Assembly (NCBI GenBank): GCA_964630905.1
Contig: CAZVWR010000032.1
Span: 1 to 36,487 of the forward strand
Direction of reading: 5' to 3'
Source: JAGOEX01 sp964630905
Lineage (GTDB): Bacteria; UBP6; UBA1177
DNA: 36,487 nt
Under the pieces are notes generated by a model, which was not told where the DNA came from, did not search any database, and worked only from the letters and a program-made list of their open reading frames with translations. Position numbers and translations under genes: made by a program. Numbering within the stretch: the first letter of the stretch is position 1; the number at the start of each line of letters is the position of its first letter. Below are positions 23,950 through 32,300 of this stretch, piece after piece.

Positions 23950-23992
23950 GGTGACGAGTTATGAGTGACGAGTGAAAAAAGATGGATTCAAA

Positions 23993-24508
23993 ATGAATAA
24001 AGCACTAATTTCATTAATATTTGTTTTGTTGTTTGTGATGGGTTCGTGTGGTGAGATTAATACTGGTGACTCTGGCAATACAGGAAACACAGATGACTCT
24101 GGAGATAATTTCCCGAATGAGCATGACGGCTTAAACTGGTCTGATGCTTCAAGTAATAAAATGACTTGGGATGATGCAACAAGCTATTGTCAGAATATGG
24201 GTGGCCGTCTCCCGACAATTTCAGAACTTCGGACACTTGTCCAAAACTGTCCGGGAGCTGAAACAGGCGGCGAATGCGGAGTAACGGATAGTTGTCTGTC
24301 ATGGCAGGATTGCAGGAATGATGCCTGCGACGGATGTGAATATGATGACTCTGGCAAATATTCGGTATTTGGAGGATATGCTTACTGGTTCTGGTCATCC
24401 TCGGAACGATCAGATGGTGAAAGTGGTGTCTGGCATGTGGGTTTTCAAGGTGGCAATGTGTACAGCGCCTACAAGTACGACTACGGTTATGTCCGTTGCG
24501 TTAAGTGA
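23993..24508 (+). CDS. DUF1566 lipoprotein 3 with hypervariable-type C-terminus
   Basis: The 171-residue lipoprotein has a signal MNKALISLIFVLLFVMGSC, a short GDSGNTG linker and a DUF1566 domain (KMTWDDATSYC, GGRLPTISELRTL, WFWSSSE). From Trp147 the last 25 residues follow the shared frame, and the variable positions read H, G, Q, G, N, Y, S, A, Y, Y, D, Y, G, Y. Almost all are NNC or NNT codons, as expected if adenines of AAC/AAT codons had been substituted. The ribosome binding site is poor (GATGGATTC, where relatives have GAGGTTCAGG), so expression may be weak, or the GTG at 23972 may be used instead. Confidence 0.75.
   Translation: MNKALISLIFVLLFVMGSCGEINTGDSGNTGNTDDSGDNFPNEHDGLNWSDASSNKMTWDDATSYCQNMGGRLPTISELRTLVQNCPGAETGGECGVTDSCLSWQDCRNDACDGCEYDDSGKYSVFGGYAYWFWSSSERSDGESGVWHVGFQGGNVYSAYKYDYGYVRCVK
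24431..24505 (+). repeat. Candidate variable region of DUF1566 lipoprotein 3
   Basis: 25 codons from Trp147. Against 22926-23000, 14 amino-acid positions differ and 12 of these have C or T as third base in both genes; the 11 fixed positions differ only silently. Confidence 0.65.
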
Positions 24509-24590
24509 TTTGTCACTTCGTTGGTCGTTTTGTGACCGTGACGAGTGACCTTTCGGCTCACTCAAGGCAGGAAAAACCGTTCACAGTTCA
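24509..24590. repeat. Intergenic repeat with GTCAC/GTGAC arms
   Basis: GTCAC (24512-24516) and GTGAC (24532-24536) lie just after the stop codon with a loop enlarged to 15 bases. A GTGACGAGTGACCTTTCGGC segment that recurs near 26090 follows, and then inverted TGAAC-type heptamers. Confidence 0.55.
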
Positions 24591-24631
24591 CAGCGACTTT
24601 TAATTGCATAAAAATTCCCTTTTCTTTCTGA

Positions 24632-24658
24632 TTCATTAAAATATATCCGTTGTGTTTA
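24632..24658 (+). promoter_or_regulatory. Lipoprotein promoter-leader module, copy 2 (interrupted)
   Basis: ATTCATTAAAATA then TCCGTTGTGTTTA match the other modules. The downstream T-run is replaced by TGAACGG heptamer DNA before the Cys-rich lipoprotein gene. Confidence 0.5.
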
Positions 24659-24712
24659 GTGATGTCACTTCGTGACCGTGAACGGTGAACTGTGAACGGT
24701 GAACGGACGGAA
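24656..24712. repeat. TGAACGG heptamer repeat block
   Basis: GTCACTTCGTGAC is followed by consecutive heptamers TGAACGG, TGAACTG, TGAACGG and TGAACGG. The block lies between a promoter module and the ribosome binding site of the next gene. Confidence 0.6.
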
Positions 24713-24728
24713 TAAAAGGAGGTTCAGG

Positions 24729-26039
24729 ATGAAGAACATTTTAATTCCATTGATGTTTCTGATAGTTTTTATAATCATTTCCTGTGATGAGGAAGAAAGT
24801 AATTCATGCGGTAATTATATTGTTGATAAAGGTGAGATATGTGACGGGGGTGAGTGGGATTGTGAATATTTAATTCCCGGCACGAGAGGCTCGGCAGCCT
24901 GTCGCTATGATTGCAGTGGTTATGATACTGGCTGGTGTAAGGAGCCTTATTGTGGCGACGGTATAAAAGACTCTGATGAAGATTGTGACAGCGACTCTGT
25001 TGCATGTTCATCTCTTGTTTCCGGTACAAAGGGAGATGCTCCTTGTAAATATGATTGCAGCGGATACGACACAAGTGTTTGCCGCGTGCCTGTTTGTGGT
25101 GATTATGAAATTGATTCGGGTGAAGTATGCGACGGCGATTCTAAACTTTGTGAAGTTCTTGATGGCTCATATTATGGGAACGCCCTCTGTAAAAGTGACT
25201 GTAGCGGTTACAATATGAGCTTCTGCTTAGAATTTCAGGAATTTACATTTTCTATAACTGATCAGTGTGATGATGGTGCAGACATTCGTTTCAGACTTTT
25301 TCAGTTTGCCTCTTCAGAAAGCTCCGGTTACGACAGGTTCTGGCCCTCTGATTCAACAAAGGTGTATGTTTCAAATGGATTAAACAACAAAGCTTCTACA
25401 AAAATCGCATGTGAGAAATCAACACTTATCTGTTATGGAGGGGAACCTGATGATTCGAGCGGTAGTTACTGGGGCGTAGGTCTTAATGCAAACCACGGTT
25501 GTGACAACTGTTGTTTTAAATGTGAGGACGGAGTTGAAAAGAACGTAGATCTTATATGCGGCAGCGGTGATATCAGTTCCTGTACAAAAACCGCTGATTG
25601 CGGAGCAAATGATATTTGCAGAGAAAATAAATGTGTTTCTCCTTTGGGTTTAAGCTGGTATATTTATGCCGAATCCATGACCTTTAACAATACCAAGCCT
25701 GATGGTACAGATTGGGATAACGGTTTAGGGGACTATATAAAGCCTGATATTATGGCCATTGTATTAAAGAACGATACAATTATCCTTCAGACGGAAGAGA
25801 TTTCTGACAGTTATTCTGCTTCATGGAGCGGAGAACGGATATTGACCAGCATAAATGTTGGTGACGAAATACAGTTTTGTGCAGTAGATATTGATGTAAG
25901 CGATCACGATGTGGCGGGGTGTGTTGTTGGTTCCGGTAATGACATTGCCGAGATTCTTAAAAAAGGTAGTTTTACGCAGACGGATTTTAAAATACCGGGC
26001 GTATCTTCGTTTAAATTTACTTTTAAACTTTATAACTGA
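24729..26039 (+). CDS. Cys-rich repeat lipoprotein with C2-like C-terminus
   Basis: The 436-residue lipoprotein has a signal MKNILIPLMFLIVFIIISC. Three Cys-rich repeats follow (about 25-165), each running C-G-(N/D)...G-E-x-C-D...C-x-Y/S-D-C-S-G-Y...C, close to the Myxococcus-type Cys-rich repeat. A middle domain carries several cysteine pairs (ACEKSTLICYGG, GCDNCCFKCEDG). The C-terminal part has WDNG, PDIMAIVL and VDIDVSDHDVAGC, which look like the acidic loops of a C2-like domain (inference). GGAGG upstream sets the start. The repeats are related to those in the giant lipoprotein at 29385, suggesting shared surface assemblies. Confidence 0.75.
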   Translation: MKNILIPLMFLIVFIIISCDEEESNSCGNYIVDKGEICDGGEWDCEYLIPGTRGSAACRYDCSGYDTGWCKEPYCGDGIKDSDEDCDSDSVACSSLVSGTKGDAPCKYDCSGYDTSVCRVPVCGDYEIDSGEVCDGDSKLCEVLDGSYYGNALCKSDCSGYNMSFCLEFQEFTFSITDQCDDGADIRFRLFQFASSESSGYDRFWPSDSTKVYVSNGLNNKASTKIACEKSTLICYGGEPDDSSGSYWGVGLNANHGCDNCCFKCEDGVEKNVDLICGSGDISSCTKTADCGANDICRENKCVSPLGLSWYIYAESMTFNNTKPDGTDWDNGLGDYIKPDIMAIVLKNDTIILQTEEISDSYSASWSGERILTSINVGDEIQFCAVDIDVSDHDVAGCVVGSGNDIAEILKKGSFTQTDFKIPGVSSFKFTFKLYN

Positions 26040-26145
26040 TCGGGGCCTAAGTGTCGCTTTGCGACCGTGAAGAGTGACGCGTGAAGCGTGACGAGTGACC
26101 TTTCGGCACACTCCATTCGGCAAGCTCATGGCAAACAAGGCAGGA
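26040..26145. repeat. Intergenic repeat block before RCC1 gene
   Basis: TGTCGCTTTGCGACCGTGAA, GTGACGAGTGACCTTTCGGC and AAGGCAGGAAA segments match the block after DUF1566 gene 3. No gene is seen here. Confidence 0.5.
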
Positions 26146-26153
26146 AATTCTTA

Positions 26154-26212
26154 AAAACTTTGATTCCTAACTAAATTCATTAAAATACTTCCGTTGTGTT
26201 TAATTTTTTGGA
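26154..26212 (+). promoter_or_regulatory. Lipoprotein promoter-leader module, copy 3
   Basis: A 34-bp upstream part (26154-26187, beginning AAAACTTTGATTCC) is identical to 29196-29229. It is followed by the TTCCGTTGTGTTTAATTTTT leader and GGAG. TTTGAT and TAAAAT at 16 bases may be the promoter elements. Confidence 0.6.
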
Positions 26213-26219
26213 GATAGAT

Positions 26220-27884
26220 ATGAGAAAGGGTTCAGTTTTATTAATATTTGTTTTGTCGTTATTTCTTATTGCTTGTGATGGCGGGAAGATAAAAATTAAG
26301 ATTCAAGATGGCCAGGAAGGTGGCGATTGTTACAACAACGGCACTTGTGATGATGGTTTAATTTGTGATGATGGAAAATGTGTTGAGAATTCAGATGATA
26401 CAGGCAATTCAGGAAACAGTGGTAATACTGGCGACTCTGGAAACTCTGGTGACAGCGGGAACACTGGTAACTCAGGTAATACCGGAAATAGTGGGAATTC
26501 AGGAGATTCAGGGAATACTGGCGATTCTGGAAACACAGGAAACACAGGAAACACAGGAAACACAGGAGACAGTGGTAATACCGGTGACACGGGTAACACT
26601 GGAAACACTGGAAACACTGGAAACACTGGAAACACAGGGGATAGTGGTAATACAGGGAATAGTGGCAATTCCGGAGATACAGGAAATACAGGGGATACCG
26701 GAAATACAGGAAATACAGTTTTTGATCCTTGTGACCCAAACCCTTGTACTGCGATTTCAAACAGTGATGGGGATTGCATCCCTGAAGAGAGCGATTTTAT
26801 TTGCGGATGTAACACAGGTTTTAAATGGGATGGTTCAATATGTAAGTCGCATAATGAGTTTATATTGATTACTTCAGGTGGATTCCATACATGCGGAATA
26901 AACTATGATGAAAAATTAAGATGTTGGGGTGGTAATAATTGGGGACAGCTTGGTATTAATTCAACACAGGCAAAATGTTCACCTGAAAAAGTTGATGATT
27001 ATCAGTGGATTACTATTTCAGCCGGTAACGAACATACTTGCGGAATACGAAAAGTTGACAACAAACTCTATTGTTGGGGAAAAAACAACTTTGGTGAAAT
27101 AGCACAGGATCCGGAAAAAGATCACTCAGAGATTCCGATGATGGTCGGCAATTTAACATGGAAATCAGTATCGTGCGGTTCGAGCTCTTCATGTGGAATA
27201 GATAGCAATGACCATTTATACTGCTGGGGTAAAGGCGGGACGGTCGGTGACGGCACAATTTTTGACAAATTCACACCAGTTAAAATCAGTTCAGGAGAGT
27301 GGAAAATGGTTTCTGCCGGGGGTGGTCATTCTTGCGGAATAGGAACAGATGATAAACTTTATTGTTGGGGCGGTGGTGTTGGTAATACCCCGACTAAAAT
27401 AAATGATGACATTTGGATTGCTGTTTCCGCTGGAAACAACGGTTCGACTTGCGGAATAAAAGGGGATAATAAACTATATTGCTGGGGCGATAATTATTTT
27501 GGACAGCTGGGAATAAATTCCACAGATGACCAGACAACACCCACCAAGGTGAATGACGATGAATGGATAAAAATAGATTTGGCTTCTGATCATACTTGCG
27601 GAATTAAAAAGTCAGATAACAGTCTTTATTGCTGGGGTTCTAATCAGTTTGGTCAGATTGGTGATGGCACTGGAGGAAGTGGAAGCATAAATAATAAATT
27701 AATCCCGACACTGGTTAATTTTAAGGGGATAATTTTATCGGCAGGTGGCAAGAACACATGCGGGAACGACAAGAATGAAAAAGAACTGTATTGCTGGGGT
27801 CAGAATAATGCCGGTCAGGTCGGTACTGGCACTTGTGATTCCTTAAATTATGCTTCGCCAGCTAGAGTGGAATTCACATATTAG
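26220..27884 (+). CDS. RCC1-repeat lipoprotein with Gly-Asn/Asp-Thr/Ser repeat linker
   Basis: The 554-residue lipoprotein has a signal MRKGSVLLIFVLSLFLIAC. Next come a small Cys-rich segment (CYNNGTCDDGLICDDGKC), about 35 Gly-(Asn/Asp)-(Thr/Ser) triplets (roughly 26400-26718 in DNA) and an EGF-like unit (DPCDPNPC to CGCNTGFKWDG). About seven RCC1 blades follow (about 213-550) with the recurring HTCGI...LYCWG...GQLG pattern, predicting a seven-bladed propeller on a long flexible stalk. Adhesion or ligand binding is likely; the target is unknown. GGAG before ATG 26220 sets the start. The linker DNA contains runs of 9-bp units (26529-26564, 26601-26636) prone to slippage. Confidence 0.82.
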   Translation: MRKGSVLLIFVLSLFLIACDGGKIKIKIQDGQEGGDCYNNGTCDDGLICDDGKCVENSDDTGNSGNSGNTGDSGNSGDSGNTGNSGNTGNSGNSGDSGNTGDSGNTGNTGNTGNTGDSGNTGDTGNTGNTGNTGNTGNTGDSGNTGNSGNSGDTGNTGDTGNTGNTVFDPCDPNPCTAISNSDGDCIPEESDFICGCNTGFKWDGSICKSHNEFILITSGGFHTCGINYDEKLRCWGGNNWGQLGINSTQAKCSPEKVDDYQWITISAGNEHTCGIRKVDNKLYCWGKNNFGEIAQDPEKDHSEIPMMVGNLTWKSVSCGSSSSCGIDSNDHLYCWGKGGTVGDGTIFDKFTPVKISSGEWKMVSAGGGHSCGIGTDDKLYCWGGGVGNTPTKINDDIWIAVSAGNNGSTCGIKGDNKLYCWGDNYFGQLGINSTDDQTTPTKVNDDEWIKIDLASDHTCGIKKSDNSLYCWGSNQFGQIGDGTGGSGSINNKLIPTLVNFKGIILSAGGKNTCGNDKNEKELYCWGQNNAGQVGTGTCDSLNYASPARVEFTY

Positions 27885-28330
27885 ATTTTCCTGCCGTCCG
27901 GGCGCTCCCTTACGGACTTCACTGTCGTTGCGGTTCTTTCCTTCTGAAAGGAACTGCTTCGCACCCTCCAGACAGCTGACGGATAAACCCTGTTTCTTTT
28001 ATCAATACCTTTTCATCCGCTCCGCTGTCGGTGGCACTTTGTGCATTCTTTTTTTGAACAGAAGGGGGATCTCAACACTGGCTGATCCGGAATATGTCAA
28101 AATAACCGCCCTTGCTGTATAAAAACCGTTCGGATAGGGCTATTTGCAAAAATTTTCCTGTTTTCTCTAAGGTCTCACGACGGCACAGCCTCTGCGCTTA
28201 AAACGGGAAAACGCTCCACCGGAGCCTTTTCTTATCCGTTTTAAGTCCTCTGCCCCTTCGGGTGATTAATCGCCAGACAAAATTTTTCAAATTCAAGTCG
28301 TTTATAATTTTTGTATTTACTCATTCAATC
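27885..28330. repeat. Non-coding repeat element A with nested stem-loop
   Basis: There is no credible gene in this 490-base gap. Segments at 27892-27956 (ending in the GAAAGGAAC hairpin) and 28170-28250 are related to element B at 28980-29166. At 28197-28206 CTTAAAACGG pairs perfectly with 28236-28245. Inside it, GCTCC (28213-28217) pairs with GGAGC (28221-28225). Confidence 0.6.
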
Positions 28331-28331
28331 T

Positions 28332-28366
28332 GTTAAAATACTTCCGTTGTGTTTAATTTTTTGTGG
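28332..28366 (+). promoter_or_regulatory. Lipoprotein promoter-leader module, copy 4
   Basis: TTAAAATACTTCCGTTGTG then TTTAATTTTTTGTGGAG precede the start by a few bases. An upstream TTGTAT lies 17 bases before TAAAAT. Confidence 0.6.
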
Positions 28367-28374
28367 AGAGATAA

Positions 28375-28908
28375 ATGAAAAGAGTTCTAATTTCATTGAT
28401 GTTTGTTTTGTTGTTCGTTTCGTGCGGTGGAGATGACAGTTCTGATAATAAAGATGACGGGGTAAATTGCACCGGAGTTGATAAATTCTGCAACTCCAAT
28501 GATGGCACATTATGGTGGTCGGATGTTTCGAGTGAAGGAATGAATTGGACTATGGCAAACAATTATTGTGAAATCCTTGGTGGTCGGCTTCCGACAATCT
28601 CTGAACTCAGGACACTGGTTAAAAATTGCACAGGCACAGTTACTGGTGGGTCGTGCAATGTTACTGATGATTGTTTGTGTTATTCCAGTTCATGTGATTG
28701 TCTTGATGGAGAGTGCTATTGTGAAAATAAGTATCTTGAGGATGGCCTCGTCTTCGAATATTCAGTTTTTGGTGATACTTTTGCTCTCTGGTCGGCTTCG
28801 GAGACATCTGACATGGATCAGGATTATGCATGGCATATTGATTTCATCAAGGCCGCTATAAGTACCAATCTTAAGTCCTCTCCTTTATCGTTTCGGTGTG
28901 TGAAATGA
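28375..28908 (+). CDS. DUF1566 lipoprotein 4 with hypervariable-type C-terminus
   Basis: The 177-residue lipoprotein has a short signal MKRVLISLMFVLLFVSC, a Cys-bearing linker and a DUF1566 domain (GMNWTMANNYC, GGRLPTISELRTL, ALWSASE). An extra cysteine cluster (DDCLCYSSSCDCLDGECYC) replaces the shorter Cys pair of its relatives. The last 25 residues from Trp153 keep the frame: Phe at +4, Lys at +14, RCVK at the end, with Ile for Val at +2 and +9, Ala for Gly at +7 and Phe for Val at +20. Most variable codons end in C or T. TGGAGAG gives the ribosome binding site. Unlike the other three, no hairpin follows its stop codon. Confidence 0.8.
   Translation: MKRVLISLMFVLLFVSCGGDDSSDNKDDGVNCTGVDKFCNSNDGTLWWSDVSSEGMNWTMANNYCEILGGRLPTISELRTLVKNCTGTVTGGSCNVTDDCLCYSSSCDCLDGECYCENKYLEDGLVFEYSVFGDTFALWSASETSDMDQDYAWHIDFIKAAISTNLKSSPLSFRCVK
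28831..28905 (+). repeat. Candidate variable region of DUF1566 lipoprotein 4
   Basis: 25 codons aligning without gaps to 22926-23000 and 24431-24505. The scaffold has drifted at several positions, so it is the least convincing of the exact-length copies. Confidence 0.45.
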
Positions 28909-29195
28909 GATTCTTTCTCTTCTTTAATGCTTGAAAAATTAGAGTTCTGAGATTCTGTTGTTTAAAACCTTTGTTTTTATGCCGTCTTAACGCTCCCCTG
29001 CGGACTCCGTTGTCATTTCTGTCTTCAATGAATTTACGACAGACAAGCCGGTTCTTTCATTCTGAAAGGAACAGTATTTTTTCAGCGGTCTCACGCCGGC
29101 TGAAGCCTCTTTGCTTCGAACGGTTCAACGCTCCGTCAAGGAGCCTTGATATTTCCGTTCTTAGTCCCACTGAAGGTTCCCCCCTTTAATTCCCC
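28909..29195. repeat. Non-coding repeat element B with nested stem-loop
   Basis: Related to element A. GAACGG (29118-29123) pairs with CCGTTC (29155-29160), where element A has AAACGG/CCGTTT at the same place. The inner GCTCC/GGAGC stem is conserved with a 5-base loop. The CTTTC-GAAAG hairpin near 29052-29072 is shared too. No gene is seen. Confidence 0.6.
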
Positions 29196-29240
29196 AAAAC
29201 TTTGATTCCTAACTAAATTCATTAAAATATTTCCGTTGTA
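29196..29240 (+). promoter_or_regulatory. Lipoprotein promoter-leader module, copy 5 (truncated)
   Basis: 34 bp identical to 26154-26187, then TTCCGTTGT, after which the sequence diverges. It lies about 150 bases before the giant lipoprotein gene, so part of the leader was replaced. Confidence 0.5.
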
Positions 29241-29295
29241 AAGTAGGCAAAAAAATGGTTGAAAGCAGGAAGGGTTATAACAGTGATCGAATTTC

Positions 29296-29349
29296 GCAAT
29301 CATATTTTGCAATCATAAGTTTGACAACAAGTTTAAAATACTGTAGTCT
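29296..29349 (+). promoter_or_regulatory. Candidate promoter of the giant lipoprotein gene with direct-repeat site
   Basis: GCATCATA-like boxes: GCAATCATA at 29296-29304 and again at 29309-29317, 13 bp apart, directly before TTGACA (29321-29326). The -10 element is weak (TAGTCT, 29344-29349, 17 bases on), as in activator-dependent promoters. Confidence 0.35.
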
Positions 29350-29384
29350 GAAAAAGTCGAAAATTATATTATCCGGAGGCAGTT

Positions 29385-32300
29385 GTGAAACAATTTATTA
29401 TCGTTTTGTTCTTAGTCTTTGTTTTTATTTCGTGTGATATTGAAAAAAGAAAACCTTTTAACAACGACGATTCCTTGTCACCCGACATAGACAATATATC
29501 AGATGACAAAGACACTGCTGATACTGACCTGGACCACATTGTTCCCGATACGGTTGATAATGAACTTGATGAAGACAGTGTTGTTCCTGATAATGACACA
29601 GGGCTTGTTAATATAACGGGTGTAGTTTACGGAAAAGATTCCGTTTTCGAGACAGAGGTTTTACTTAAGCATGGGGAAAATGAGCTGAGCTCAGAGAATA
29701 CCGATAATAAAGGAGTTTTTTCTTTTTCGGCGGATCTTGAAGAGGGAGAGGTATACTGCATTGATACTGACAATGAATATGTGGATTTGAAATCATGCTT
29801 TCAGTACGAAGGCGGAACTTCTATAACCATAAATGTCAATCCTGTTACAACAATTCTGTCAATGATCTATATGGAGGGCAAAGAAATACTTGCGGATAGT
29901 GAGTTAAACAGCAGGTTTTACTTTAAACTTGCTACCGGTGCTCATATATACGAACTGGACTACAGTATGTATCCAGGTATATCAGAAGGGTTCTCACTGG
30001 TAGGCAAAGCCATTGGAGATGAATCTCTAAAAGCAATAATAGAAAGCGTAACAGAAGATGTTAAGAAAGGTGTAGACTCAGATAATTACTCCAACCTTTT
30101 TAACGGGTTTGTGATATTTACAGACAGCAATGAAGTCTTTATAGAAAAAGACAGCGGCGTAAATGTAAAGATGAATCTTGTCTCATCAAGTCAGGATACT
30201 GCGGAAGGTTTTGAACTCAGGTGGTATATACCGGAGAATGTCGAAAAGGACGGTGTGCTTTCCATTGATCATAATGTAAAAGTGCCGGGAGAATTGCCTG
30301 TAGTTACTAAGCTTATATATAAAGGTACTGACGGGAATGTACTTACTCTGGCAAAAAGGACGACCGTAGTCACAGTTCTGAAAGTTAAAAGCACCAGAGA
30401 AGTAACTGTAGAAAGTTCTGATAAAATTCTGCATAGACCGGTAAGCGATGTCGCATTTTTAAGTATGCCTCCCGGGATATCTCTAAAGAAAGACGGAAAC
30501 AATGTTGAAAAGATAACATTTAAAGAGATTGAAGGCTTCCCGGGGAATGTTATCTACCGTTTCGTAATGGAACCGGCTGGAGCTGAATTTGAGAACGATA
30601 TCCCTCTGTATGTCACTTTAAACCTTGATGATGTCTTTTCAGGCAATCATTCGCTTCTATCTGTTAAAAGATCTTCCAACGGTTATTTTGACCTTATGGA
30701 AAGCTCTTCCGGAGACCCTATAATGCTTGCAGCATCTGGAGATCCCATTATGTCAAAGGTGCTCAGCGGTGACCCCATTATGAGCGGAGATCCAATTATG
30801 AGCGGTGACCCGATAATGAGCGGTGATCCCATCATGAACAAGGTGGTTAGCAGAGCTATAACTTTTACTGCCGATCATTTCTCAGTTTTTGAGGAAGGCA
30901 GTTCTGAAGTGTCTGTAAAAGACATCATGGAGGAGTGGACTAAAAATCAAGCTCTTCAATTAGTTGATGATGAAGGAAAGTCTATGAACCCATGGGGTTT
31001 TATTGTCAAATCTCTTAATAATTCAAAATATGCTGAAGCAGCAGCTTTTTCATATATATTTGACGATCCTGATAGCGTTGAAAATTATTCCGATATTATA
31101 GGTTCAATACTGGGCAGAGAGTCCGGCAACCACTTTAACTACTCTATACTTGAAAACTATTACTGGATGTGGAGACATGCCCTTTATGCTCAGAAAAGGT
31201 CAGGAGGCACTGATAAGAATGTATTCCCGTCAGACGGTTCTTCATTAAGAGAATTATTCTTTTATCTTTTTTCAGGTACAACGGCATTCAACAGAACCAT
31301 GACAATATCGGATATGTATAGCGAGAATACAAAGTTTTCTCTTCATGAAAGAGTAAGTCTGAATAAAACACTGCCGGATGTTCATGAAAAAGCTCTGGAA
31401 CTCTTTCTTGAAATAACGGATACCGAAAATGTTGATCAGGAATCTTTGTATAAATTGAAACTTTTCCCTGAAGCGTTTATGCCTTTTGGAACTTTGTTAA
31501 AAACGATAATCAGTCCTCAGATCCATTCAATTCCGAACGATCCGATATCATTCGATTCTCTTTTCTGTATATGGACAAGTTCAGATAATGGAGATGGCAC
31601 TTTTAATGATTGTCTTTCCTCTCCGGAGCAGTATTCGATCAATGATGATGGTTTTGTTGCAGACAGTGATGGAAATGAAGTTACAGGAGATGAAGCGTAT
31701 CAGATGTTGTCTTTCAGATTCCCGAAACTGTCACATAAAGAATCCGATTCCAGGAAAAAGACAATTCTTAAAGTTCTGTATATGATTCTTAAATACGGTT
31801 CCAGATCCGTATCGCAGGATACTCTGGTTGAAGATCTCAAGCAGGACATCTACGACAGTATAGCTTTGCTTTTCCTTGAGATGGGCACAGTCGTTGACAG
31901 TTCTTCAGTTACAGACCTTACAACAATTGAAGGAAAACATGTCTTTGCGGGTGACAGCGACAGGAACAAGATCTACGAAGTCCCTTTAGTAAGTTCGGTT
32001 GACAAGTTTCTCGATAAGGTAAATGTCACTGTTAATACAGATGCTCTTTCCAGCTACTCTTTCGAGCGTGTTGTTGCGGATGTGAAAGTTAACAGCATTG
32101 TAGGAAAAGACAGTTATGATGGAAACAGACCGCTTCTTCTTTTTGATAAGGAACACAGTGAAGTTTCATATACTTCAACGAGTCTTTCTGTTGACGATCT
32201 TGCTGGAGATCAAAATAGATCAGGCATGTCTCTTTTCAACATTCTTAAAGATGTTGATGTAAGTCAGTACGAAAGAAGTTTTGTAGAGATCAACCTGATC

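Noticed and set aside
27850..28122. Possible small genes in the repeat elements (27850-28122 and 28971-29189)
   Set aside because: Both frames start inside or beside other genes, have no ribosome binding site and only translate the shared non-coding repeat.
22485..28908. Integron cassette array
   Set aside because: The repeated units have their own promoters, no integrase is present and the intergenic repeats do not have attC-like core sites.
29255..29437. 60-codon open frame upstream of the giant lipoprotein gene
   Set aside because: It crosses the promoter and start of the larger gene in another frame, has no ribosome binding site and no recognisable content.
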